Program-made: the position numbers and the translations under genes
Assembly: GCF_004000945.1 (NCBI RefSeq)
Contig: NZ_BIMF01000019.1
Span: 60,032 to 124,031 of the forward strand
Source of the DNA: Paenibacillus lautus NBRC 15380
GTDB taxonomy: Bacteria > Bacillota > Bacilli > Paenibacillales > Paenibacillaceae
Direction of reading: 5' to 3'
DNA: 64,000 nucleotides
Notes under the pieces: model-generated
Told to the model about the DNA's origin: nothing
The model's database searches: none
What the model saw: only the letters and a program-made list of their open reading frames with translations
In this document: positions 44,140 through 53,507 of the stretch, in pieces
How positions within the stretch are numbered: position 1 is the first letter of the stretch
Layout of the letters: each line of letters opens with the position of its first letter

Positions 44140-45588
44140 TTACCAGTCTTTACCCGATTCCGCCTGGGATTTGATGTAGTTGGGAATTTCCACGGTCTCG
44201 GAGACGGTAAATGCCGCCTCAACCGACATCGCGTCCTTCAACACGTGCTGCCGGAACACGGAATACAGCGGAATATCCCAGTACTCGGTGTTCTGGTAGT
44301 TCTGTACGACAGCATTGGAACCCCAGTAAACACCCGAGGTGTCGACGTTGGCCAGCCCTGGAATGTCGTCACCAAAGCTGTCCACGACTGCGGGCGTCTC
44401 CAGGACTCCCTTGATGGCATGGCGAGACAGCTCTACCTGTCCCTCCTCCGACACCAGCCATTTCACGATCTCGATGGCCTTCTCTTGATGGCGCGCCTGC
44501 GGTGGAATGAACGCCGCCATCGTGTTAGGCTGGTACGTCGTCTCTGAACCAGTATTGAGCACTGGCACCGACGTGACGCCGACATCGATACTATTCAAAT
44601 ACTCATGGAAACTCGCCTCATCGTCATCCTTGATGAAGAGATCGTCGCCAACGTATGCCGGCAGTTTCTGCAACGTGTCCACCGCCATCGCGACATGCCC
44701 GGGACGGCTCATATCACCCTTGAGGAAGTCGTTAACCGTGGTGAACCCGTTACGAGGAAGCCAGAGGAACCGATCGATGTTCTCTCCCAATTGGTTCCAC
44801 TCCGGTGACGTGATGTCCACCTTCACGTCCGCAGGTGCTGGCTCCTCGCTGTCAGTCGGCTGGAACGGATACAGTCCGAGCTGGTTATACTGCAAGTAGT
44901 TGTCGGGATGCTGCATGTATCCCTTGTAAGCGTCGAGCCCATCCTGCCTGGTCAGCTTCTTGGCCAGCTTGAAGATCTTGTCGTACGTCATGCCCGGCGT
45001 CGGATACTTCTCGCCGAACTTATCGAAGATCTTCTTGTTGTAGTAGAGCATATAGTCGTCAATAAAGAGCGGAACGCCGTAAATCCCGCCATCTGACCGC
45101 GACTTTACCATCTCCACTGCAGCCTGGTTGAGCGTGCTCAGGTCGAGCCCGCTCTGCTCGATCATAGGTGTCATATCCTGAACCCAACCACGATGCTCGA
45201 AATCACGATCGATCCGGTTGTAAGGGTTATCGATGATGATGTCGGGTACGATCCCGGCCGCATCCAGATCCTCATAGCGGACCGGATAGTCCCAGGTGCC
45301 GAACTTGATCTTAAGTCCCGGGAAGGCTTCCCGAAGCTTGTCGCCGATGATCTCGTTGAATACCACGTCGCCGCCGGTGTGGTCGTCATCGTTCGTGCTA
45401 TATTCGAGCGGTTTGTAGTTGGCCGCGAAGATGTAGATCTCATCGTCATCGACCGAGTAGGGTGTGTTGTATCGGTTAGGAATGCTTATGCTGCCCGTGC
45501 CGTCCTCGGCCGCGGAGCTAAGGGGGGCTAAACTAGCAGTCATAGCTAACATCAGCAATAGACTTAAACCTTTTTTGGACTTGGACAT
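44140..45588 (-). CDS. Extracellular sugar-binding protein (ABC type) with signal peptide but no lipobox
   Basis: A 482-residue family 1 solute-binding protein. The signal peptide is clear (MSKSKKG, then a hydrophobic core to about residue 26, ending 'PLSSAAED'), but there is no Cys for lipid attachment, unusual for a Gram-positive binding protein. The body has 'DIIIDNPYNRIDRDF', 'GIYGVPLFIDDYMLYYNKKIFDKFG' (the YYN..F.K.G hinge motif), 'TPGMTYDKIFKLAKKLT', 'GHVAMAVDTLQKLP' and 'IEIVKWLVSEEGQVELSRH'. No permease genes adjoin it on this strand. Either it is freely secreted, held by another mechanism, or an orphan of a broken operon. A GGGAGGG site lies just upstream of its start. Confidence 0.85.
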   Translation of the reverse strand: MSKSKKGLSLLLMLAMTASLAPLSSAAEDGTGSISIPNRYNTPYSVDDDEIYIFAANYKPLEYSTNDDDHTGGDVVFNEIIGDKLREAFPGLKIKFGTWDYPVRYEDLDAAGIVPDIIIDNPYNRIDRDFEHRGWVQDMTPMIEQSGLDLSTLNQAAVEMVKSRSDGGIYGVPLFIDDYMLYYNKKIFDKFGEKYPTPGMTYDKIFKLAKKLTRQDGLDAYKGYMQHPDNYLQYNQLGLYPFQPTDSEEPAPADVKVDITSPEWNQLGENIDRFLWLPRNGFTTVNDFLKGDMSRPGHVAMAVDTLQKLPAYVGDDLFIKDDDEASFHEYLNSIDVGVTSVPVLNTGSETTYQPNTMAAFIPPQARHQEKAIEIVKWLVSEEGQVELSRHAIKGVLETPAVVDSFGDDIPGLANVDTSGVYWGSNAVVQNYQNTEYWDIPLYSVFRQHVLKDAMSVEAAFTVSETVEIPNYIKSQAESGKDW

Positions 45589-46664
45589 CTCAAATTCCCT
45601 CCCATTATAAAGTAATGTTTTCTCCTGCTTTCTCGCTCATTCTTAGATTTTTTAACTTCGACATATAGAAGCGTTTGGAGGATAATTGAAAAATATGATT
45701 TTTTTTCTTTAATAGCCGGTGGCGGGAATAGAGCCTGTACTTAACCAGGGTCTAAGCTCTACCTCTCAAGAAAGGCCGCTTCTTGCTCCTTTGCGAGGGG
45801 ATTATAATCTTTTGGCTTCTCCGGTGCTTTGGTTGTCGTAGTTATGTCCAGGTGAATAAGCGAGACTACAGTTTGTCGAGCCCTTTTCACCTCCTTTCAT
45901 ACAAAGTTTACAATTCGATATTTTTATTCTATATTATTGCAATATTTACATTACTATGATCTAACACCATTATGTATAGGGCAAAAGCGCTTTCATAGAG
46001 GTGAATGCGTTCAAATTTTAAATGAACAAGCGGAGTCTGGATGAATTCGACCGGTTCGTCGAGGAGTTCAATGCGAACGCCCTCTCCAGCCCTCGCCGAG
46101 CTTATCCTTGAGGATGTTCTTAATACGCTTGATCTTATCCGTCTCTTTTATCGATGGCGAATACGACCATGTTTTCACTTGCGCCTCCGATCTTACGGAA
46201 TCTGCTACTGCCGAATTGGCTGGAAAATTAAAGCTTCCTAGCACCAATATTGCGTTCAGAATTACAGATGCCTCTGCTCTATGGCTTTCTTGCTCGTTAT
46301 CTTGTACAAATGCAATCCCCCGAACGATGTATTTTTGCGAACTGCGACAAGAAAATAGCTTGACCCTCTCTACTGGTCTAGGGGGGATATTTATACATCT
46401 GATCCTGCTACTCTATAGCCAAGTACTTTTCATACATTTCGTATGCGTCCAATACATTCATCTTCTAGGTTAATCGATCATTTCGTCGTACTGCGACACA
46501 TCTGTTAATGGAGAAGGAGATTAAACTATACCAGCTAATAGCTTATCAACATTTACAGAGAGACTAACATATTACTTATGGTATATTGAAAAATAGGCAC
46601 GCCGAATAACCCCCACGCACTATGGGTTGGGAGGTTATACCAACAGCACTATGTCAATTTGTTC
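45589..46664. other. Gene-free decayed segment
   Basis: About 1.1 kb with no convincing gene. It holds AT-rich promoter-like sequence near 45,900-45,960, a near-palindrome GCAAAAGCGCTTTCA at 45981-45995 that resembles a catabolite-response element, and a 29-codon frame at 46022-46108 whose 'SLDEFDRFVEEFNAN' resembles the tail of LipO-like binding proteins ('PLDSFDTFVEQW' in the 50896 gene). Other frames are short and unrelated to anything I know. I read it as debris of former genes. Confidence 0.4.
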
Positions 46665-47105
46665 GAAATGATTTTTTAGTCTTTAAAATGGTATAAAGCC
46701 AATGGGCTAACTTATTCGCACACGCGACCGAGGCTACTTTGTGAGGCTTTCATTCGGATCTTTTTCGGTTGTAGAACTCCTTAAGCTTAGTGTTGCGTGA
46801 ACGAGTCAAACCGCATTGAACAGCCAAATCAATGAGTACAGCAGCTGCCTGGCCCCGCGTTTGGTTATTCTATTCTGGGTTGCTGTAAATTTCCCAGAGG
46901 AAAAGACTCTTGGGTCATTTCCGGCAAAAGCAACGAGTTACTGAGGATGGTTAAATCGATCGATTTCTCCGATTCCGGATAAAATTGTTGCAGCAATTAC
47001 AGGACCGTTCCCCGGAATCGATTGGATAAATCATCATTTTCTTCAACCAGAGCATCTATGTTCTGTTCCAACTCAGCAAGATACTGCTGGTATTGAAGGA
47101 CCAAG
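46665..47105 (-). pseudogene. IS110-family transposase remnant
   Basis: The minus strand, read in shifting frames, gives the C-terminal part of an IS110/Transposase_20 protein: 'QSIPGNGPVIAATILSGIG' (from about 47029), 'EIDRFNHPQ', a stop, 'LVAFAGNDPRVFSSGKFTAT', 'QNRITKRGARQLL', and after a frameshift 'NTKLKEFYNRKRSE' and 'KPHKVASVACANKLAHWLY' down to about 46,670. An upstream piece 'LAELEQNIDALVEEND' lies in yet another frame at about 47,037-47,105. At least two stops and two frameshifts make it inactive. The N-terminal DEDD domain is not seen. No element ends were identified. Confidence 0.75.
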
Positions 47106-47410
47106 GTTATTAAGACTCTTGAATTAACTAGATGGCACGAGAAATGGGTTTCGTTTGGCGGCCGCTAGTAGCCTATGAACCCTTTCGTTGATCCAAGCTT
47201 CAGAACGCCCTCGTCTTGAAGTGCAGCGATTCTGGATGTAAGCAACGTCACAGTCTGTGAGACAGATTGGGAGGTGGGAAACTCACTCAGGTACCGAAGC
47301 GAAATCTTGGAGTAGAGGGCTCCAAAAACACCTCTATATTCTATAACATAAAAAGAAACCTTTCACTTTTTTGAAAGCCCTTCCAATTACTCTTTTGAAA
47401 GTGGGGTACT

Positions 47411-49189
47411 ATGTACAGCATTCCGAGATTGTTTAAATCTGTTCGTAAAATGATCGTTCCTACTTCTTTGAAACGCAAGCTGATTTATGTGTTATTGTTC
47501 AGTACGCTCATTCCGCTGTTGTTAATTGGCATCATCTCTTATACATCCATGCATACCATCCTGGAGAATAAGATCACGAGTGGAATACACAGCAATCTCA
47601 AACAGGTTCGAGTGTCTTTGGAAAATGTGCTGGGCAACTTGAATTATGCTTCCCAGCAGCTTGCCTTCGACGGACGGGTGGGTAAGGATATTTATGCCTA
47701 TATGTCGGATGAGCATCCGTATGACCGAAAAATTCTTGCTGGTGAGATTGAAACGGAAATGAATTTGCTGACATCGACTAATCCCAACATTGGACTGATG
47801 TTCTACTATATGAAAGGCACCAATCAGATCCTGTTTCCGAATCTTCTCGTGAGGGATGGCTTTAATCCGGAACATTTGCCCGCATTTACAAAGTTGCAAA
47901 ATATGATTTATTACGGGCCGCACCAAACGTTAAACGCTCAATTCAATCGCAGTGTAATGTCGCTTACCCGTAAAATTGATGTTCCTGGTCTGGAACAGCT
48001 ATATATTTATATGGAAACAGAAAACCGTCTGGTCGACACGATCTTTAATAAGCTGCAGTACGGCATGGAAGTAAACCATCTTATTGTAGATACGGATAAT
48101 CAAGTAGCTTATACCGAACAGCCTTCGTCCTTTCCGGTCGGAATGAAATTTGCGGAGCCGGGAGAGTCCGGCAGCCGCGGGATCATTGGGAGTGAATACA
48201 TATTTGAGGAAGCAAGCAATCAGGGCTGGCGGGTTGTTGCTGTGATTCCTGCCGAATCGTACAAACATGAAATCTTGAACTGGTTTTTACAATTTATTGC
48301 GGTAGCATTTTTATCTCTTTGCGTAAGTCTGGCCTTCGCCTGGTTGATCTGGCGGACGGTAACCCGACCGTTGACCCGATTAAACCGTGAAATCCGCTCT
48401 ATTACACAGAACCAATCGGTAAATACGCTCCAATTAACAGGAACAGATGAATTCGATTATTCCCTGCGCCGCTTTCATGACATGAAGAATACCATCGTGG
48501 AATTAATCGACGACATTAAGACAAGCGAAAGAAAAAAGACGCGGCTTGAGGTCGAGAAAATGATATCCCAAATCAATCCACATTTTGTACATAATACGCT
48601 GGACACGATACGGTGGCAGGCCAGGCTGAATGGACAGGAGGATATTGACCATCTGATTTCTACCCTGAACCGCGTCCTTCATTATAATTTGGGCAAAGGA
48701 GAAACGGCATCTATTCAAGAAGAACTAAATGCTTTAAAGGATTATATGACGCTGCAGGAGGTGCGGTATCAGTTTCACTTTGACATTCGCATTTCCGTCG
48801 AGCCGGAGCAGCTCGAACTCCGTATTCCCCGTTTTATGCTTCAGCCGCTGGTTGAAAATGCGCTTTATCACGGAATTGGGGACGACGGATTGATCCTTGT
48901 GGACATCAGTCAGATTGAAGCGCACAGCATCCAGATCGAAGTTAGCGATAATGGGGTCGGGATGGCTCCTGAAGAAGCGGAACAGCTCCTTCATGAGGAT
49001 AACCCCTCGCGCACACGGCGGGGAATGGGAATCGGTATGCCTTATGTGATCCGAACTTTGAAATACCTGTATGGTGATGCCGCGAACATTCACATCAAGA
49101 GCAAGACGGGAGAAGGGACGAGCATCACGATAACAATACCTGTAATTCATGCTGGAAAGGAGAATGATCATGCGTGTATTCATAGTTGA
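47411..49189 (+). CDS. Sensor histidine kinase, YesM type
   Basis: A 592-residue membrane kinase: TM1 about 24-45, an extracellular sensor domain about 46-290 (dCache-like size), TM2 about 291-313, HAMP about 314-370, then a His_kinase domain with the phospho-acceptor H391 in 'QINPHFVHNTLDTIRWQ' and an ATPase domain with 'PRFMLQPLVENALYHGI', 'SDNGVGM' and 'GMGIGMPYVIRTLKYLYG'. The usual YesM motif is QINPHFLYNTL; here it is FVHN. The next gene is its AraC-type response regulator, overlapping by 20 bases, and a sugar ABC transporter follows. Such pairs sense extracellular saccharides or the loaded binding protein and induce the transporter. Confidence 0.92.
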   Translation: MYSIPRLFKSVRKMIVPTSLKRKLIYVLLFSTLIPLLLIGIISYTSMHTILENKITSGIHSNLKQVRVSLENVLGNLNYASQQLAFDGRVGKDIYAYMSDEHPYDRKILAGEIETEMNLLTSTNPNIGLMFYYMKGTNQILFPNLLVRDGFNPEHLPAFTKLQNMIYYGPHQTLNAQFNRSVMSLTRKIDVPGLEQLYIYMETENRLVDTIFNKLQYGMEVNHLIVDTDNQVAYTEQPSSFPVGMKFAEPGESGSRGIIGSEYIFEEASNQGWRVVAVIPAESYKHEILNWFLQFIAVAFLSLCVSLAFAWLIWRTVTRPLTRLNREIRSITQNQSVNTLQLTGTDEFDYSLRRFHDMKNTIVELIDDIKTSERKKTRLEVEKMISQINPHFVHNTLDTIRWQARLNGQEDIDHLISTLNRVLHYNLGKGETASIQEELNALKDYMTLQEVRYQFHFDIRISVEPEQLELRIPRFMLQPLVENALYHGIGDDGLILVDISQIEAHSIQIEVSDNGVGMAPEEAEQLLHEDNPSRTRRGMGIGMPYVIRTLKYLYGDAANIHIKSKTGEGTSITITIPVIHAGKENDHACIHS

Positions 49190-50567
49190 AGACGACCGAC
49201 TGGTGCGGAAAGGCTTCATTTCGTTAATGCCATGGGATCAGTTTGGAATGAGCGTAGTTGGCGAGGCAGGAAATGGGGAAGACGCCCTTTCTTATTTAAG
49301 TGAGCATGAGGTTGATTTGCTAATTACGGATTTGGCGATGCCCAGAATGAGCGGAATCGACTTGATCAGATTCGTTCGTGAAAGGTATCCCCGAATCTGG
49401 TCGGTTGTATTGACATTCCATCAGGATTTTGAATATGTACAGGAAGCTCTGCGGCTTGGGGCTATTGATTATATTGCAAAAACGGAGTTGCAGCAGGATA
49501 AGATGGAAGAGGTGCTCGGCAGAATCAACGGACGAATCCGGTACGAACTGAGCCATCAAGCCATAAAACCTGAGCTGGCCCAAGGCAGGAGCACTGATCT
49601 GGCCATCGCTTGGATTTCACATCCGCTTATGGATGAAAAGTCAGTGACTGCTCCTCTATATAACGGAATTTCGCTGGAAGAACGTGCTCCGGGTATTTGG
49701 CTTCTTCTTGCCGGTGTTAAGGACACACGAGAGGGTGGGGGGAGCTGCCTGAAAGAAGAAACGCTACATGAGAATGGAATTGTTATGAAAATCAGCGGGA
49801 TTGGCGGCGAAGATCCGAAGTCAGTGATCAGTGTTCTTCAGAGATATCGGGAACGTTTTCTATTCTATGAGTGGAACAGGGCCGAATTTGAGGTCCGGAA
49901 CCGAAGCTATGATCAGCTGCGGGCCTGTGTTGAGCGAGATCATGCCACTGATGAGGTGAAGCAGCTGCTGAAGGAGTCATGGTCAAGCCTCCAATGGGTC
50001 ATAAATGATCAACAGTATGAAGAGAACATTGCCAATCTGTATGAGGCGAAGCTAACGATAACCCAACTGGACGCGCTTTTTGCTATGGCATCGGCCCGAT
50101 GGGAAAGGATTGTACCTGGTAAGGTGTGGTTGCCAACGCCAAAGGCAAGGCAGTCCTGGACAGCATGGAAGAGCTGGGTGGACGAGTTAAGAGGAGAGCT
50201 TGCAACTTATCTGTTTAAGCCATCCTATTCGCAAGAAGTGACTTCATGTGTTTGGAATGCGGTCGAAAGCATCCATCGTGATTTGAGCCGGGGGATTACG
50301 CTGAAGGAGGTTGCCCGGGAAGTAAATATAAGCCAAAGCTATTTAAGTCAATGTTTTCGTGATGTGGTGGGGGCTTCATTTAATGAGTACGTACGTCAGG
50401 CCCGGATGGACTGGGCCAAAAAGCTGCTTGCGGATACAACTAAGCCGATATATTGGATCGCCACCCAAACCGGATATCCTAACGAAAAATATTTTAGCCG
50501 CGTATTCAAGGAAAAGACCGGGATGCTTCCAAGCACATATCGCTCAGAGGCAAAGGACGCGTACTGA
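49170..50567 (+). CDS. AraC-family response regulator (YesN type)
   Basis: The ATG at 49170 lies 7 bases after GGAAAGGAGA; the in-frame ATGs at 49149 and 49164 precede or abut that site. The 465-residue protein has a receiver domain with the acidic pocket E7-D8-D9, the phospho-acceptor D54 in 'LLITDLAMPRMSG' and 'AKTEL' Lys near 105; a middle region without a recognised domain (130-360); and a C-terminal AraC helix-turn-helix pair ('GITLKEVAREVNISQSYLSQ', 'IYWIATQTGYPNEKYFSRVF'). It very likely activates the operon at 50896-56810 when phosphorylated by the upstream kinase. Confidence 0.92.
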   Translation: MRVFIVEDDRLVRKGFISLMPWDQFGMSVVGEAGNGEDALSYLSEHEVDLLITDLAMPRMSGIDLIRFVRERYPRIWSVVLTFHQDFEYVQEALRLGAIDYIAKTELQQDKMEEVLGRINGRIRYELSHQAIKPELAQGRSTDLAIAWISHPLMDEKSVTAPLYNGISLEERAPGIWLLLAGVKDTREGGGSCLKEETLHENGIVMKISGIGGEDPKSVISVLQRYRERFLFYEWNRAEFEVRNRSYDQLRACVERDHATDEVKQLLKESWSSLQWVINDQQYEENIANLYEAKLTITQLDALFAMASARWERIVPGKVWLPTPKARQSWTAWKSWVDELRGELATYLFKPSYSQEVTSCVWNAVESIHRDLSRGITLKEVAREVNISQSYLSQCFRDVVGASFNEYVRQARMDWAKKLLADTTKPIYWIATQTGYPNEKYFSRVFKEKTGMLPSTYRSEAKDAY

Positions 50568-50895
50568 TGCGGCAGTCCGAAACGACAATCATTGAAGGGC
50601 CTACAGCCCGGCCAGGTTTCCGATCCTGCCGGGCTGCTTGGCGTTGCAACGGTCCGTACGCAATCAAAGGTTCCAATCGATTGACAGAATAGTGTACAAA
50701 CGATCGACAAGTTTGGCGAGAAACGGGAGAAGTCATCCATTCATGGACGAATTGTTCCTCTTTTACAAGAGGGAATGTGCACCCTAGCCTTACGGAGTAC
50801 AGATACAATGTTTCTATGGGCCCTAAGTAAGGGAACTGATTCATACAACTAGAGCACATGATGTAAGCGTAAACAAATTGATTGGAGGAGCCTTC
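50568..50895 (+). promoter_or_regulatory. Intergenic region with GC-rich hairpin and transporter promoter
   Basis: A strong hairpin lies at 50604-50636: CAGCCCGG-CCAGG paired with CCTG-CCGGGCTG around TTTCCGAT. It has no T-run, so it is a weak terminator or RNA-stabilising structure after the response regulator. A TTGACA at 50680-50685 and a TACAAT at about 50802-50807 are candidate promoter elements, though not spaced as one promoter. Regulator-dependent promoters often lack a good -35. No gene is seen here. Confidence 0.4.
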
Positions 50896-52518
50896 ATGAA
50901 AAAATGGTTGGTTGTATTGCTGGCAAGCGCCTTGTTCATCGTGAATGGATGTACCGGAACAGATAACGGCACATCCAAGGGGGAGGAGGCAAGCTCGACG
51001 CCTGCTGACCCGTTCTACAAATTCCCCGAGCCTGTGACGTTATCGATAGCCAAGTCTCTGAATCCGGAAGATAAAAGTCTGCCTTCTGGCGACACCGTAG
51101 ACAATAACCAATTTACGCGTTATATCTTCGATAAGACCAACATTAAATTTGATTACACCTTGACGGCTAAGAGCGGGGATCCTTTTACGCAAAAGGTTCA
51201 AGTCGCCATCGCGAGCAATGACATTCCGGACGTGATGGTTGTGGGTGAAAAGGAGCTTCGGCAAATGGTCGAGGCCGATCAATTGGAGGACATGACGCAA
51301 GTGTACGAGAAGTATGCTTCTCCGCAGGTGAAGGATTTTTATGCCACGACCAATGGCAAGGCATTGGAGAAAGCAACGTTCGACGGCAAGCTGATGGCGA
51401 TCCCGAATATTGTGCCTCAAGGGGATGCTCCCTACTTCCTGTGGGTTCGCAAAGATTGGCTGGATAAGCTGGGACTTGCAGAACCCCAAACGATCGATGA
51501 TATCGAATCCGTCGCCAAAGCTTTTATTGAAAAGGATCCGGACGGCAACGGGCAGCCGGATACCATCGGCTTGCCTGGCTCTCCTTTGGATCTTGTTTAC
51601 GGAGATAACGGCTTTGGGTCCATCTTCAGCTATTACGGCGCTTATCCGGATTACTGGATGAAGGACAAGGACGGCAATGTTTCTTACGGGTCGATTCAGC
51701 CGCAGGTAAAGGAAGCTCTGTCGAAACTTCGGGACTGGTATGCATCCGGGATTATCGATAAAGAATTCGCACTTCGGAAGGAAGCTTATGAATTAATGTC
51801 TGGCGGCAAAGCCGGAATGTTCTTTGGACCATGGTGGCTGCCGTGGGGAGCTCTTGGCGATGCCGTGAAGAATGATCCGAAATCGAATTGGGTTGCGCTG
51901 GCCGCACCGCTTGATGCAGACGGAAATTTCAATACGCATACCGTTCCGGTAAGCAGCTCGTTTGTTGTTGTCAAAAAGAAAATCAAACATCCGGAAGCCG
52001 TTATGATCGCGATCAATACAACGGTAGCGGGAGAACGCGGTACGGATCCAGATGCCAAAAAGCTGGATAACCGGGTTAACCCTGGATATTGGCCTCTGCG
52101 AGTAGTTATAGAGAACTCAGATACGGTCACCCGCAAACACGATATGCTGAAAAGCGTTATCGAAGGCAAGTCCAAACCGGAAGATATGATTCCGGAGATG
52201 CAGGACATTTATGCCAAAGCAAAAGAAGCCAATTTTGATCCCGTCAAGGATCTTGGCGCCTGGCAGCCGTACTACTCCTATTTAATCGGAAGCGAGCCGT
52301 TGCATGGACCGCTTAAGCCGGCAGAAAATCTATTTACATCGATCACCAAAACGATGGAGCTCAAAAATGCAACGCTCGACAAGATGGAAAAGGAAACGTT
52401 CCTAAAAATTATTATGGGAAAAGAGCCTTTAGATTCCTTCGACACGTTCGTTGAGCAGTGGACCAAGCTAGGTGGTGAGCAAATAACGAAAGAAGTCAGA
52501 GAAGCGCTCGCGGAATAA
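50896..52518 (+). CDS. Extracellular sugar-binding lipoprotein (LipO/YtcQ type)
   Basis: The open frame begins with a TTG at 50878 inside the TTGGAGGAGC ribosome site; the ATG at 50896 is the start, giving 540 residues. A lipoprotein signal peptide ends in the lipobox 'IVNGC'. The body has 'GDPFTQKVQVAIASNDIPDV', 'VPQGDAPYFLWVRKDWLDKLG', 'EKDPDGNGQPDTIGLPG' (calcium-like DPDGNG), 'ELMSGGKAGMFFGPWW' and the tail 'PLDSFDTFVEQWTKLGG'. This is the large binding-protein type (about 540 residues) of Paenibacillaceae oligosaccharide importers. It acts at the outer membrane face with the two permeases downstream; the ATPase is elsewhere. Confidence 0.92.
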   Translation: MKKWLVVLLASALFIVNGCTGTDNGTSKGEEASSTPADPFYKFPEPVTLSIAKSLNPEDKSLPSGDTVDNNQFTRYIFDKTNIKFDYTLTAKSGDPFTQKVQVAIASNDIPDVMVVGEKELRQMVEADQLEDMTQVYEKYASPQVKDFYATTNGKALEKATFDGKLMAIPNIVPQGDAPYFLWVRKDWLDKLGLAEPQTIDDIESVAKAFIEKDPDGNGQPDTIGLPGSPLDLVYGDNGFGSIFSYYGAYPDYWMKDKDGNVSYGSIQPQVKEALSKLRDWYASGIIDKEFALRKEAYELMSGGKAGMFFGPWWLPWGALGDAVKNDPKSNWVALAAPLDADGNFNTHTVPVSSSFVVVKKKIKHPEAVMIAINTTVAGERGTDPDAKKLDNRVNPGYWPLRVVIENSDTVTRKHDMLKSVIEGKSKPEDMIPEMQDIYAKAKEANFDPVKDLGAWQPYYSYLIGSEPLHGPLKPAENLFTSITKTMELKNATLDKMEKETFLKIIMGKEPLDSFDTFVEQWTKLGGEQITKEVREALAE

Positions 52519-52532
52519 ATGAAGAAGAGAGC

Positions 52533-52559
52533 CGGATGTGAGCATAGGGTTCACATCCG
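52533..52559 (+). promoter_or_regulatory. Intercistronic RNA hairpin after the binding-protein gene
   Basis: A perfect 9-base stem CGGATGTGA (52533-52541) / TCACATCCG (52551-52559) with a 9-base loop and no T-run, 15 bases after the binding-protein stop. Such stems between binding-protein and permease genes protect the upstream mRNA or partly terminate, so the binding protein is made in excess. Confidence 0.55.
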
Positions 52560-52605
52560 TGCTCAGTGACAATGTGTATGACTGCATGAGAGGTGAATCA
52601 ATATC

Positions 52606-53496
52606 ATGAAAAAGCGGCCTTTTGAATTTCATTATCACCTGATGCTTTTTCCCGGCATCCTTCTGCTTGTTTTGTTCAGCATCGTGCCGATGTTCGGCAT
52701 TACGATTGCATTCCAGAACTTTAAACCGGGGCTGGGCTTTTGGCGCTCCGAATGGGTAGGACTCGATAACTTCCGCTATTTGTTCGAGCTGCCGGACAGC
52801 AGAATCGTGTTTTTTAACACCATATTTATTGCCGTATTAAAAATCGTAGCCAACATGATCGTTCCCGTGGTTTTTGCGCTTCTGCTTAATGAGGTTAGAT
52901 CGGTATTGTTAAAGAGGAGCGTCCAGACCATCGTCTATCTTCCACACTTTCTGTCCTGGGTTATCCTGGCGGGTATTATCTCGGATTTACTTTCCACGGA
53001 TGGACTGGTTAACCAGGTCGTTGCCGGACTCGGGATGGAGCCGATTATGTTTCTGGGAAGCAACAGCTGGTTCCCCGGTATCATCGTTGGCAGTGATGTA
53101 TGGAAGGAATTTGGGTTTGGCACCATTGTATACCTTGCTGCATTGACCGGCATTAACCCGGCTTTATATGAAGCGGCAGCCATAGACGGAGCCAGCCGGC
53201 TGCAGCAGCTGCGCTACATCACGCTGCCCAGCTTGAAGCCGACGATTATTCTCCTGGCTACCCTCAGCCTAGGCAACGTACTAAATGCTGGTTTCGATCA
53301 AATCTTCAACTTGTATAACCCCCTTGTCTATGACTCCGGGGATATCATCGATACTTACGTTTACCGTGCAGGCCTGCTTCAGGTTCAATACGGACTTGCG
53401 ACCGCTGTCGGACTGCTGAAGTCGGTTATTAGCTTCGTGCTTATCATCATTTCATATGCGCTGGCGTCCAAATTCGCCAACTACCGTATTTTCTAA
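52606..53496 (+). CDS. Sugar ABC transporter permease (LplB type)
   Basis: A 296-residue permease with six membrane segments (first about 13-35). The N-terminus 'FHYHLMLFPGILLLVLFSIVP' and 'GITIAFQNFKPGLGFW.S.WVGLDNF' pattern is that of LplB/YtcP-system permeases. EAA loop: 'ALYEAAAIDGASRLQQLRYI' then 'TLPSLKPT'. It follows the binding lipoprotein by 87 bases, after an RNA hairpin, and precedes the partner permease. Membrane; forms the heterodimeric channel with the next gene product. Confidence 0.92.
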   Translation: MKKRPFEFHYHLMLFPGILLLVLFSIVPMFGITIAFQNFKPGLGFWRSEWVGLDNFRYLFELPDSRIVFFNTIFIAVLKIVANMIVPVVFALLLNEVRSVLLKRSVQTIVYLPHFLSWVILAGIISDLLSTDGLVNQVVAGLGMEPIMFLGSNSWFPGIIVGSDVWKEFGFGTIVYLAALTGINPALYEAAAIDGASRLQQLRYITLPSLKPTIILLATLSLGNVLNAGFDQIFNLYNPLVYDSGDIIDTYVYRAGLLQVQYGLATAVGLLKSVISFVLIIISYALASKFANYRIF

Positions 53497-53507
53497 CAAA
53501 GGGGCGG

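Noticed and set aside
46108..46473. 121-codon open frame in the decayed segment
   Set aside because: No ribosome site, no recognisable motif, and it overlaps other frames of equal quality in AT-rich debris.
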